A DNA stretch of 17,193 bases from JBBSIN01 sp038232055 (GTDB lineage: Bacteria; Actinomycetota; Actinomycetes; JADGOV01), in the NCBI GenBank assembly GCA_038232055.1, contig JBBSIN010000052.1, forward strand, positions 1 to 17,193, given 5' to 3'. The notes under the pieces were generated by a model, which ran no database searches, was not told the origin of the DNA, and worked only from the letters and a program-made list of their open reading frames with translations. Of this stretch, positions 7,654 to 15,348 are shown in pieces. How positions within the stretch are numbered: position 1 is the first letter of the stretch; each line of letters starts with the position of its first letter. Made by a program: the position numbers and the translations under genes.

Positions 7654-7704
7654 TCCGACAGCGGGACCTGATCCGACAGCGGGACCTGATCCGACAGCGG
7701 GACC
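7644..7704 (+). repeat. 18-bp tandem repeat spanning the fabI stop codon
   Basis: CGGGACCTGATCCGACAG occurs three times in perfect tandem (7644-7661, 7662-7679, 7680-7697), followed by seven bases of a fourth unit. The first unit contains the fabI stop codon, so the repeat arose by duplication of the very end of the gene. The unit length is a multiple of three. Confidence 0.92.
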
Positions 7705-7712
7705 GCCCGTGC

Positions 7713-7749
7713 GGTTGTGTGTCAGGCGGACCGGCTCCGGCACACAACC
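7713..7749. repeat. Inverted repeat 1 downstream of fabI
   Basis: GGTTGTGTG (7713-7721) pairs perfectly with CACACAACC (7741-7749) around a 19-nt loop. It may act as a terminator for fabG-fabI, although no T-run follows. It shares its arm sequence with the second hairpin 50 bp further on. Confidence 0.55.
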
Positions 7750-7799
7750 CGATGCCGAAATGGGACACGGTGGACGATTCCGGCGTCAGCTGGCGGGGC

Positions 7800-7830
7800 T
7801 GTGTGTCGGATGGGTGCGCCGCGACACACA
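7800..7830. repeat. Inverted repeat 2 between fabI and the hexosaminidase
   Basis: TGTGTGTCG (7800-7808) pairs perfectly with CGACACACA (7822-7830) around a 13-nt loop. The arms are closely related to those of the hairpin at 7713-7749. It lies between convergent genes and could serve as a two-way terminator or a protein-binding site. The remaining bases to 7947 show no gene. Confidence 0.55.
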
Positions 7831-7947
7831 ACGCTCCGCAGGTCCGTCGCGAGGCCCGGGTCCGCGCACTTAGCGGCGGCGAGCGGACCCGGTGGGAAGC
7901 CCGATCGCTGCCTTCGCGGCGAGGATGCGCCGCACGGAGGCCACCGC

Positions 7948-9007
7948 CTAGGCGCGGGGAAGGGCGCCGGAGCCGATCGCTTCCCGGATCGCGCCGATGG
8001 CCGCCCGAGGGTTCGCGTCGACGGCGAGCGCGACGTCGGCTCCGGCCCGCAGCGCCCGGACGCACGCCTGCTCCGGCGCGATGCGGAGCGAGGAGCTGGC
8101 GGCGGCCATGCCGAGCGAGTCCGTGATGATCAGCGTGTCGGAGCCGGCGTGCGCGCGGAGGTAGCGCAGCGCACGGGGGGACAGGCTGGCGGGCCGCCCG
8201 CGTTCGGTCAGTCCCGGCACCGTGAGGTGACCCACCATGACCGCGGGCAGCCCGGCGGCGAAGGCGGCAGCGAACGGCAGCAGGTCACGACGCTCGAGCG
8301 TCGCCAGCGGCGGTACAGCGGCGGCGCCGGTGTGGGTGTTGCGTGCGCGGCCGTGGCCGTGGCCAGTGCTTCACCACGGCTGTGACGGAGGCGGCGCGCA
8401 GGCCGGCCATCCACGCCGTGGCGGCCGCGGCGACGTGCCAGGGGTCGTCGGAGAATCCGCGCCCGAGCGAAGCGATGTAGTGCCCTGGTACGGCGAGGTC
8501 GGCGTCCGGACCGAGGTTCATCGTGACGCCGAGCGAACGCATCCGGGCGCCGTACCGGCGCGCGGCGCGACGGATGTGCCCCGTGCTCCAGCCGCCCATC
8601 GTCTCCGCCGACGGAAGGGGGTGGATCGCTGCGCCGAGCCGCTGAACCGCGCCGCCCTCCTCGTCCGACGCGACGAAGGGCGCGACGCCGTGCGCGGCTG
8701 CGGACCGGACCGCGGCCAGCTCGCGGGCCAGCGTCGCCGGCGCTGTGCCGAACAGCGTGATGCCGCCGACCCCCCGCTCGGCGGCGCGGCGGGCGCGCGA
8801 GAGGTCGGCCATGTCGACCCCCACGAATGTGAGCTGGGCTGCGAGCCGCTGGTCGGACCAGTACCCCGGATCCTGTGGGTCGGACGTGGGGCCGACGGCG
8901 CCGACGTCGGCGGGAAGCACGGCGGACGCGGGTGCAGCGAGCGTGCCGCACACCAGGCCGGCGGCCGCCAGCACCGCAGCGGCGCGCGGGAAGCCGATGT
9001 TCGTCAT
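7948..9007 (-). pseudogene. Exported GH3 beta-N-acetylhexosaminidase (NagZ-like), frameshifted
   Basis: Read with one base removed, this is a ~352-residue glycoside hydrolase family 3 protein. It starts at the ATG at 9007 with a signal peptide (hydrophobic AAAVLAAAGLVCGTLA, cleavage likely after APASA, residue ~29). Conserved blocks are SDEEGGAVQRL (~114-124), MNLGPDADLAVPG (~163-175), VVKHWP then GHGRARNTHTG, and IITDSLGM with the expected nucleophile Asp. The frame breaks inside KHWPGHG: an extra G on the plus strand near 8359 sends the first frame to a stop at 8285. The rest is intact and conserved, so this is either a sequencing error or a recent mutation. If intact, it would cleave N-acetylglucosamine-containing cell-wall material outside the membrane. 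It follows the membrane-protein gene by 22 bp. Confidence 0.82.
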
Positions 9008-9029
9008 GGATTGATCGCGACGATACCCG

Positions 9030-9932
9030 TCACCGCGCGACGCGGGAGCGCCGACGCGAGCGGACGACCAGACCGCCACCGCCCACGAGGACCGCCGGGA
9101 CCCACGCGAGCGCCGCCGCGAGCGCCACCGCACTGAGCGCGGCGGCCAGCGGCACGCCGAGGGCCGCGAGGCCGCCGGTCATCGTCGCCTCCTTCGGGCC
9201 GGCGCCGTGCACGCCCGGGAGCAGGCCGGCCAGTTGGGACAGGCCGATGAGACTCGCGCCGGAAAGCGGGTCGATCGAGAAACCGACGGCGGCAACGACG
9301 CCGAGGAGGAAGCCGACGTACCCGGCCTGGTAGAGGAACGACATCGCGGCGCCGCGGGCCAACCGCCGGGCGTTGGGGCGCGGCACGCCGCGAAGTCTCG
9401 GCAGCCACCAGCGTCGAGTCCCGGCGCCGATGGCGAGGAGACCGACGATCCCGAGCAGCAGCACCCGCACCGCCGCCATGGGAAGTGCGCCACCCGCTGT
9501 GGCGGCGAGCAGGATGAGGGCCACCCCGCCGGCTGCGCGGTCGGTGGCCACCTCGATGACCGCCGCACCTCGGTCGACGCCGCCGGCGACGAGCTGGCGG
9601 ATCCGCCACAGGTCCGCCCCGGCGTGCTGCGGGGTGAGCATGCCGAGGAGCTCGCCTTCGGCGTAGACGCGCCCGTACCAGCGCAGGGGTCGCCGTTCGA
9701 AGCTCACCGCGCGCCAGCGCAGCGGGCAGACGAGGTAGTTGCCCACCGTCCAGCAGCCGAGGCCGGCGAGGGCCGGTTGCAGCGCCATCCGCGGGAGGTG
9801 CAGCCACGCACTGACGGCGACGAGCAGGGCGGCCACCGGTACGACGCGTGCCGAGAGCCGCGCGACCGCCGCGGGCCAGGTCGACCGTCGAAGGCGGGCC
9901 GTCGCTCGCACCCCCACCCACACCCCCCTCAT
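9030..9932 (-). CDS. YbhN/LPG-synthase-type flippase-like membrane protein
   Basis: The ~300-residue protein is made of several hydrophobic segments, for example VVPVAALLVAVSAWL, GGVALILLAATAGGALPMA, VRVLLLGIVGLLAIGAG and FLLGVVAAVGFSI. It carries marks of the lysylphosphatidylglycerol synthase transmembrane (UPF0104/YbhN) family: LRWRAVSF, LLGMLTPQHAGADLWRIRQL near residue ~95-115, and GLLPGVHGAGPKEATMTGGL near the C-terminus. Members move or help synthesise membrane lipids, and the cytoplasmic aminoacyl-transfer domain of full MprF is absent. The start is uncertain: the ATG at 9932 lacks a clear ribosome binding site, and GTG codons at 9923, 9917 or 9911 lie beyond an AGGGGG. It precedes the hexosaminidase gene and is divergent from the CphA-like ligase. 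Confidence 0.82.
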   Translation of the reverse strand: MRGVWVGVRATARLRRSTWPAAVARLSARVVPVAALLVAVSAWLHLPRMALQPALAGLGCWTVGNYLVCPLRWRAVSFERRPLRWYGRVYAEGELLGMLTPQHAGADLWRIRQLVAGGVDRGAAVIEVATDRAAGGVALILLAATAGGALPMAAVRVLLLGIVGLLAIGAGTRRWWLPRLRGVPRPNARRLARGAAMSFLYQAGYVGFLLGVVAAVGFSIDPLSGASLIGLSQLAGLLPGVHGAGPKEATMTGGLAALGVPLAAALSAVALAAALAWVPAVLVGGGGLVVRSRRRSRVAR

Positions 9933-10001
9933 CCCACGGCCGCTGTCGTCGCTTTTCCTTCGTCACCGTGGGGCTCCTCCTTCACACCTCCGACCCGGCC
10001 G

Positions 10002-10030
10002 ATGTCAGCGGGTCCGCCGGTCCCTACACT
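10002..10030 (+). promoter_or_regulatory. Promoter for leaderless CphA-like ligase transcript
   Basis: A -35-like ATGTCA (10002-10007, four of six matches to TTGACA) is followed by a 17-bp spacer and the -10 box TACACT (10025-10030). Seven bases later comes the ATG at 10038. No Shine-Dalgarno sequence lies between, so a leaderless mRNA is likely. This is the best-formed promoter in the window. Confidence 0.6.
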
Positions 10031-10037
10031 CCGCCGC

Positions 10038-11771
10038 ATGTTGCCCGCGGCGCCCGAGACGGCGCGCGGCGAGCCGGTCGAGCCGGTCGAGCCCGTGGAG
10101 CTTCGGGTCCTGGACGGACCGAACCTCTACTTCCCCCGGCCTGCGGTGAAGCTGGTCCTTGACGCCAGACCGCTACTGGACCTCTCCGAGGGCGACGCGA
10201 CCAGCCTCGCCCGCCGGCTCGGCCTGCGGCCGGGCCGCCCCGGGGTCCCGGCCGGCGAGCAGCGGCAGCGGTGGGCGGCGCGCGCCGTCACCGCGCTGGC
10301 CCGGCGTACGGCGGTCGCGTCGGGCACCGTGCGCCTGGCGCTGCGGGTGCGGCCGGGACCCGAACCCGGGCAGCTGGTGGTCGCCTATCCCTGGCGACGG
10401 CGCGGCCGCGCGGAAGCTTTCGGTCGGGCGCTGGCCGGCGTGCTGGCCGGCGTGGTCCACGGCGACGTCGAGACCGTCGTCGCGAAGGCGGCGCACGTCG
10501 TACGCAGGGCGCCCGACGGGCCGAGCCCCGCCGTGCTTCGGCCGCGGGTTCCCGTCGTGTGCGTGACCGGGACCAACGGCAAGACGACGACGACGCGTCT
10601 GGTGGCGCACATGGCGAGGTGCGCCGGGTGGCGGGTCGGTTGGTCGAACACCGACGGGATCTACGTCGACGGCGTCCTCGTCGAGGCCGGGGACTGGTCC
10701 GGGCCGGGCGGTGCCCGCCGGGTGCTCGCCGAGCCGGGACTCGACATCGCCGTGCTCGAGACGGCGCGCGGCGGCATTCTGCTGCGGGGCATCGCGGTGG
10801 CCCATAACGACGTGGCGGTCGTCACGAACGTCAGCGCCGACCACCTGGGCCTGCAGGGAGTTCGCAACCTGGACGAGCTGGCCGAGGTGAAGGCGACGAC
10901 CGTCCGCATCACGAGGCCGGACGGGTGGGTGGTTCTCAACGGGGACGACCCGCGAGTCATCGCCATGCGGGAGCTCTCCAGGGCCAAGCCATGGGTATTC
11001 TCCCTCGGCGCCGACTCACCCTCGATGCGCACGGCGCTGATGGCCGGCGGCCGGGCCGTCACGGTGCTGGACGGCGCGATCGCGGTGTTGTACGGATCCG
11101 CGGAGACCGACGAGCTGCTGCCGGTTGCTGACGTCCCCGTGACGCTCGCCGGGCTGTCGTCGTACAACGTCGCGAACGCCCTCGCCGCGACCGCGGCAGC
11201 GCTCGCCGCCGGCCTGCCGCGCGGCGCCGTCGTGGAGGGGCTGCGCAGCTTCGCGTCCGACGCGTCGGCGAATCCGGGCCGGATGAACCTGTACGACGTG
11301 CACGGGACCACCGTCGTTCTCGACCTCGCGCACAACGCGGAGGGGCTTCGCGCGCTGCTGGAGGTGGCGCGCGGCCTGTGCGCGCCGGGTGCCCGGCTGA
11401 CGACGGTGCTCGGCACCGCCGGCGACCGCCGCGACGAGGACTTCCGGACGATCGGTGAGCTGGGGGCGCTCGGCTCCGACTCGGTGGTCGCCGCCGCGAA
11501 GCGGCACTATCTGCGGGACCGGACGCCGGAGGAGATGATCTCCCTGCTGCGCGAGGGTGCCGCGGCTGCCGGCGCGTGCGACGTCGCGGCGTACGACGAC
11601 GAGCTGGCGGCTACGCGAGCCGTGCTCGAGGCGGCGAAACTGGGCGACGTCGTCGCCGTCATGTGTCACGAGCAGCGGGTGGAGATCGACGCGGAGCTGC
11701 GCGACCGAGGAGGCCGAGCGCTGGGGCCGGACGACGTACGCCGCCTCGCCCACCCCTCCGCACGCTCATAA
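10038..11771 (+). CDS. CphA-like Mur ligase lacking the ATP-grasp domain
   Basis: This 577-residue protein matches the C-terminal Mur-ligase half of cyanophycin synthetase: P-loop TGTNGKTTTTR (residues ~177-187), NTDGIYVDG, ETARGGILLRG (~241-251), NVSADHLGLQG, LNGDDPRVIAM, NVANALAATAAA, PGRMNLYDV, LDLAHNAEG and GTAGDRRDEDF. The first ~160 residues look like the CphA N-terminal domain in reduced form (ELRVLDGPNLYFPRPAVKLV against RIVETRIYRGPNYWSYDRSI, and GQLVVAYPWRR against RYHVIYGYSDE in the neighbouring CphA). The central ATP-grasp domain is missing. In CphA the Mur half attaches arginine to the aspartate side chain; here the substrate is unknown. An N-terminal VEP triplet comes from a 9-bp repeat (10071-10097). 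The gene converges with cphA with a 6-bp overlap. Confidence 0.88.
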   Translation: MLPAAPETARGEPVEPVEPVELRVLDGPNLYFPRPAVKLVLDARPLLDLSEGDATSLARRLGLRPGRPGVPAGEQRQRWAARAVTALARRTAVASGTVRLALRVRPGPEPGQLVVAYPWRRRGRAEAFGRALAGVLAGVVHGDVETVVAKAAHVVRRAPDGPSPAVLRPRVPVVCVTGTNGKTTTTRLVAHMARCAGWRVGWSNTDGIYVDGVLVEAGDWSGPGGARRVLAEPGLDIAVLETARGGILLRGIAVAHNDVAVVTNVSADHLGLQGVRNLDELAEVKATTVRITRPDGWVVLNGDDPRVIAMRELSRAKPWVFSLGADSPSMRTALMAGGRAVTVLDGAIAVLYGSAETDELLPVADVPVTLAGLSSYNVANALAATAAALAAGLPRGAVVEGLRSFASDASANPGRMNLYDVHGTTVVLDLAHNAEGLRALLEVARGLCAPGARLTTVLGTAGDRRDEDFRTIGELGALGSDSVVAAAKRHYLRDRTPEEMISLLREGAAAAGACDVAAYDDELAATRAVLEAAKLGDVVAVMCHEQRVEIDAELRDRGGRALGPDDVRRLAHPSARS

Positions 11772-12368
11772 CCCGCGGGAAAGGCCTCCGCGGGAAAGGT
11801 CCTCCAGCTCCGCCCACACCTGCTGGGTCTGGTCGGCGCAGATCACGACGAGGTCGCCCGGGTTCGCCCGCTCCAGCGCCGCCCGGGTCGCCTCGAGCTC
11901 GTCGGTGACGACCTCGAGCGAGCGGCACCGCGAGCCCTCGCGCATCGCCTCGCGGACACCGTCGGCGACGAGCTCGGCCGTCTCGCCGCGCTCCCGCCCC
12001 CGGAGCCGGACGTCCTCGCGGACCAGGATCGTGTCGAAGTGCGGCGCGGCCGCTCGCCCGAGGTCGAGCATGTCCTGATCCCGCCGGTCGCCGGCGGTGG
12101 CGATCACGCCGATGCGACGCGGTTTCTCGAGGGTGCCTGGCACGTCCGGCGCAAGCCGCTCGACGAACTCGCCCAACGCCCGCATTCCCGGCGCGTTGTG
12201 GCAGTAGTCGATGACGACCCGCACTCCGCCGACGTCGACGACGTTGAGTCGCCCCGGCGCCTGGTAGTACGTCGCCGAGAACGTCCGCAGCCCGTTGCGG
12301 ATGTCGTGCAGGTGTGCCCCGGCGGCGTACGCCGCGGCAGCCGCGGCCATCGCGTTGGCGACGTTCAT
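11766..12368 (-). CDS. cphA: Cyanophycin synthetase, C-terminal segment (out of frame)
   Basis: This 200-codon frame continues CphA after the break near 12377. It opens with MNVANAMAAAAAAYAAG, the conserved helix ahead of the Mur C-terminal domain. GRLNVVDVGGVRVVIDYCHN, AGDRRDQDM and VREDVRLRGRERGETAELV follow, all as in intact cyanophycin synthetases. Its ATG (12368) overlaps the TGA of the upstream frame as ATGA, and an AGG lies five bases upstream, so reinitiation is conceivable. The last codons (LSRGGLSRGL) come from an imperfect 15-bp duplication. The stop shares bases with the end of the facing Mur ligase gene. Its full conservation argues against old decay. Confidence 0.85.
   Translation of the reverse strand: MNVANAMAAAAAAYAAGAHLHDIRNGLRTFSATYYQAPGRLNVVDVGGVRVVIDYCHNAPGMRALGEFVERLAPDVPGTLEKPRRIGVIATAGDRRDQDMLDLGRAAAPHFDTILVREDVRLRGRERGETAELVADGVREAMREGSRCRSLEVVTDELEATRAALERANPGDLVVICADQTQQVWAELEDLSRGGLSRGL
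11773..11803. repeat. Imperfect 15-bp tandem duplication at the 3' end of cphA
   Basis: CCGCGGGAAAGG recurs at a 15-bp interval (11773 and 11788), and the last three bases of each unit vary. On the minus strand it codes for the repeated LSRGG/LSRGL at the CphA C-terminus. Confidence 0.7.
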
Positions 12369-14464
12369 CGTCGCCTGCCCTCGTACGTCGCCGGCAGCAG
12401 GTGCGTCCAGGCCAGCTGCATTCGCCGCCGGCCCTGCTGAATGACGATCATGTCGCCGCGCTCGCTCTTCTCGAGCACGACGGCCCGGCCGCCGCGCCGG
12501 CAGTGCGCCTCGACGACCTCGTTCGCCGGGTCGAGCGAGAAGTAGACGACCTCCCCCGAGCAGTGACGGCGCATCGCCACGACGAGTGGGTCGTCGGCGT
12601 TGAGCACAGCAGCCCCGGAGCGCGGCACCGCCTCGACGACGACCTGCTTGACCCTGGCGAGATCCTCCAGAGTGTCGATTTCGCGCAGCCCCAGGTGGTC
12701 GGGCGCAATGTTGAGCACGACGCCGACGTCGTTGCGCTCGTAGCCGATGCCCTCCCGCAGGATGCCGCCGCGGGCCACCTCGAAGACCGCGAAGTCGACC
12801 CGCGGGTTCTGCAGCACCATGCGGGCGCTGCGCGGTCCTGACGCGTCGGCGCGGATGACGAGGCGCTCGTCGATGAGGATGCCGTCGGTCGAGGTCAGCC
12901 CGACCTTGCGGCCCATGCCCTTGAAGATGTGCGCGATCATCCGGCAGGTCGTCGTCTTCCCGTTGGTCCCGGTCACCGCGATGATCGGGATGCGGCTCGG
13001 CGCGCCCGGTGGGAAGAGCAGGTCGACGACGGGCTTCGCGACGTACTGCGGCTCGCCGACCGTCGGGTGCGTGTGCATGCGGAAGCCGGGCGCCGCGTTG
13101 ACCTCGACGATGGCGCCGCCGGCCTCGCGGACCGGCTCGGCAATGTCCGGCGCGATGAAGTCGATGCCCGCCACGTCGAGCCCGACGACGCGGGCCGCCT
13201 CCTCGGCGATCTCGACGTTGTCCGGGTGCATCTCCGCCGTACGGTCGATCGAGATTCCCCCGGTCGACATGTTGCCGGTGAGGGTGAGCTTGACCGTGGC
13301 ACCCTCCGGCGGCACGGCGTCCATCTCGTAGCCCTGCTCGCGGACCAGCGCGACCGCCGCCTCGTCCACCTTGATTCTGGTGAGGACCTTCTCGTGCCCG
13401 TAGCCACGCCGCGGGTCGGCGTTGGTCTCCTCGACGAGCGCCGCGACGCTGTGCACCCCATCGCCGACCACGTGCGCCGCGAGCCGCTGCGCCGCAGCCA
13501 CCATGCGGCCGTCGATGACGAGGATGCGGTAGTCGCTGCCGGTCACGTAGCTCTCGACGATGACCCAGCCGCGGCGGGACTGCTCCTGCGCCACCGGGAA
13601 TCCCGCGCGCAGCGACGACTCGTCGGGGATATCCAGTACGACGCCCCGCCCGTGGTTGCCGTCGAGCGGCTTGACGACGACCGGGTAGCCGACCCGCCGC
13701 GCGGCCGCGACGGCGTCGCCGACCCCGCGCACGGCCTCCGACTTCGGCACCGGCAGGCCGGCTGCGGACAGCAGCTTGGTCGTCAGCTCCTTGTCGCCGG
13801 CGACGTCGACGGCGAGCGCGGAGGTGACCGAGGTCATCGTCGCCCGGATCCGCTTCTGGTGCACGCCCTGGCCGAGCTGGACGAGCGAGTACTCGTTGAG
13901 CCGCAGCCACGGGATGTCGCGCAGGACTGCCTCGTCGATGATCGCCTGCGTCGACGGCCCGAAGGCCAGCCGCTCGGCCGAGATGAGGAAGGCTTCGAGC
14001 TCGTCGGCGAAGTCGAAGCCCAGCTCGGCCTCGACGAGGGAGTTGACGAGGCGTACGGCGAGCCGCCCAGCGGCGAGGGCGACCCGCTCGTCGGAGTAGC
14101 CGTAGATGACGTGGTAGCGGCCGCGCTCCTTCGCGCTGCGGGTCTTTCCGCGCCGGATCTCGTGCCCGGCCTCGCGCTGCAGCTGCAGAGCCACATGCTC
14201 CGCGACGTGCCCGAGCCAGGTGCCCTCGCGCAACCGTTCGAGGAACCCGCCGCGTCGGCCGCGGGAGCAGGTGTGCTCGGCGATGCCCGGCAGCAGGCGC
14301 AGCAGCCCGTCGGTGAAGCCCGGCAGCCGGTCGGTCGGATAGTCCTCCAGCACGCCGAGGTCCACGAGCAGGTCGATCGAGCGGTCATAGGACCAGTAGT
14401 TCGGACCGCGGTAGATCCGCGTCTCCACGATCCGCAACTCCGGCCGCGGCGGCGCGACGGGCAT
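12365..14464 (-). CDS. cphA: Cyanophycin synthetase, N-terminal 699 residues
   Basis: Cyanophycin synthetase makes multi-L-arginyl-poly-L-aspartate from Asp, Arg and ATP. Visible in order: N-terminal domain (RIYRGPNYWSYDRS, residues ~17-29; EHTCSRGRRGGFLERLREGT, ~63-82), ATP-grasp domain (VVVKPLDGNHGRGVVLD, ~262-278; IVEVNAAPGFRMHTHP, ~452-467), then the Mur-ligase domain (AVTGTNGKTTTCRMIAHI, ~496-513; ARGGILREG; NIAPDHLGL; LNADDPLV). The ATG at 14464 has GGAGG eight bases upstream. A GTG at 14497 overlaps the cphB stop (GTGA) and is an alternative. The frame stops at 12365 after TYEG (residues 693-696); one missing base near 12377 would rejoin it to the C-terminal segment, giving ~899 residues, the normal length. 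It is third in an operon with acyl-CoA synthetase and cphB. Confidence 0.93.
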   Translation of the reverse strand: MPVAPPRPELRIVETRIYRGPNYWSYDRSIDLLVDLGVLEDYPTDRLPGFTDGLLRLLPGIAEHTCSRGRRGGFLERLREGTWLGHVAEHVALQLQREAGHEIRRGKTRSAKERGRYHVIYGYSDERVALAAGRLAVRLVNSLVEAELGFDFADELEAFLISAERLAFGPSTQAIIDEAVLRDIPWLRLNEYSLVQLGQGVHQKRIRATMTSVTSALAVDVAGDKELTTKLLSAAGLPVPKSEAVRGVGDAVAAARRVGYPVVVKPLDGNHGRGVVLDIPDESSLRAGFPVAQEQSRRGWVIVESYVTGSDYRILVIDGRMVAAAQRLAAHVVGDGVHSVAALVEETNADPRRGYGHEKVLTRIKVDEAAVALVREQGYEMDAVPPEGATVKLTLTGNMSTGGISIDRTAEMHPDNVEIAEEAARVVGLDVAGIDFIAPDIAEPVREAGGAIVEVNAAPGFRMHTHPTVGEPQYVAKPVVDLLFPPGAPSRIPIIAVTGTNGKTTTCRMIAHIFKGMGRKVGLTSTDGILIDERLVIRADASGPRSARMVLQNPRVDFAVFEVARGGILREGIGYERNDVGVVLNIAPDHLGLREIDTLEDLARVKQVVVEAVPRSGAAVLNADDPLVVAMRRHCSGEVVYFSLDPANEVVEAHCRRGGRAVVLEKSERGDMIVIQQGRRRMQLAWTHLLPATYEGRRR

Positions 14465-14493
14465 CGCGGCCCCCTCCTCTTCGGTCGTCGCGG

Positions 14494-15339
14494 TCACTCG
14501 GCGGCCTCCCGCGCGCCGGGCTGACGCCAGGCGGCCGGTTCGCCGTACGACGCCAGCAGCCGGCGGCCGGCCAGGTCGAATCGGGCGCCGGCGGGCAGCG
14601 TGTGCAGCACGGCTCCGGACACCAGCAGGGGCGTCCCGCGGCGGGCGGTCGCCACGTTGCTCGTCAGGCCGCTGCCGTCGACGACGGTGACCACGCCGCG
14701 CCCGATCACCTCGAGCTCCTTGCCGGCGATGACCGCCGCCGTGTCCTCGTCGACGCCGATGCCGAGCTGACCCGGTGACGCGGCGACGAGCGAGAGCAGC
14801 CGGCCGATCCGGTTCCGCTGGGTGAAGTGCTGGTCGACGATCACCCCGGGCAGCAGGCCGAGGCCGGCGGAGAGCTGGGACATCCGGTTCTTCGGCGTCG
14901 CGCCGGGCGCGCCGAAGGACATCATGTGCTCGGAGAAGGCACTCGCCCCGGCGGACGTGCCGCCAATGACGGCGCCGCGCCGGTGCGCGGCCACCACGGC
15001 GGAGCCGAGCGCCGTACCGGCGAGGATGGTCCCGAGGCGCAGCTGGTTGCCGCCGGTGAGAAAGACGCCGGTTGCCCGCTCGAGCGGACCTACCGCCGCG
15101 TCGGCCGATGCCTGCTCCCGCGACTGTGGGTCGAGGCCCACGACGTCGTGCACGCCGAGGCCGGCGAAGAGGATGCGGTACCGGTTGAGGACCGCCGCCC
15201 CGATCTCCGACGCCGTACCGATGACCGCGATCCGGGCCGTCGGTCCACCGGCCAGCTCGGTGAAGCGGGTGAGGACGGTCTTGCCGCCGGTCTTGTCCTC
15301 CGCGCCGCCGATCGCCATGAGCACGCCGGCCGAAGTCAC
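14494..15339 (-). CDS. cphB: Cyanophycinase (peptidase family S70)
   Basis: A 281-residue serine peptidase that cuts cyanophycin to beta-Asp-Arg dipeptides. Family landmarks are LMAIGGAEDK (residues ~7-16), GVFLTGGNQLRL (~91-102), the nucleophile elbow GGTSAGAS with Ser129, and DQHFTQRNRIGRLL (~169-182), whose His171 fits the catalytic histidine. The length matches bacterial cyanophycinases (~270-300). No signal peptide is visible, so it is the intracellular degrading type rather than the secreted one. It begins nine bases after the acyl-CoA synthetase stop and its own stop lies 29 bases before the cphA ATG, so the three genes should be co-transcribed. A synthetase and its degrading enzyme side by side suggests dynamic storage and use of nitrogen. 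Confidence 0.93.
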   Translation of the reverse strand: MTSAGVLMAIGGAEDKTGGKTVLTRFTELAGGPTARIAVIGTASEIGAAVLNRYRILFAGLGVHDVVGLDPQSREQASADAAVGPLERATGVFLTGGNQLRLGTILAGTALGSAVVAAHRRGAVIGGTSAGASAFSEHMMSFGAPGATPKNRMSQLSAGLGLLPGVIVDQHFTQRNRIGRLLSLVAASPGQLGIGVDEDTAAVIAGKELEVIGRGVVTVVDGSGLTSNVATARRGTPLLVSGAVLHTLPAGARFDLAGRRLLASYGEPAAWRQPGAREAAE

Positions 15340-15348
15340 CGGAGCAGC

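Noticed and set aside
6082..7743. A 553-codon open frame antisense to fabG-fabI
   Set aside because: It has no recognisable domain, is rich in Arg, Gly and Pro, and mirrors the fab genes, which have full catalytic motifs. It is a by-product of high GC.
9207..10037. Upstream extension of the CphA-like ligase frame by 277 codons
   Set aside because: The extension overlaps the membrane-protein gene antisense and looks unlike protein. A promoter and ATG at 10038 define a better start.
12365..12385. Programmed -1 frameshift in cphA
   Set aside because: There is no X-XXY-YYZ slippery heptamer at the junction and cyanophycin synthetases are not known to need one. Sequencing error or an ATGA-coupled split is simpler.
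12929..14524. 531-codon plus-strand frame antisense to cphA
   Set aside because: It is Asp-, Arg- and Gly-rich without domain features; the other strand codes for unmistakable cyanophycin synthetase motifs.
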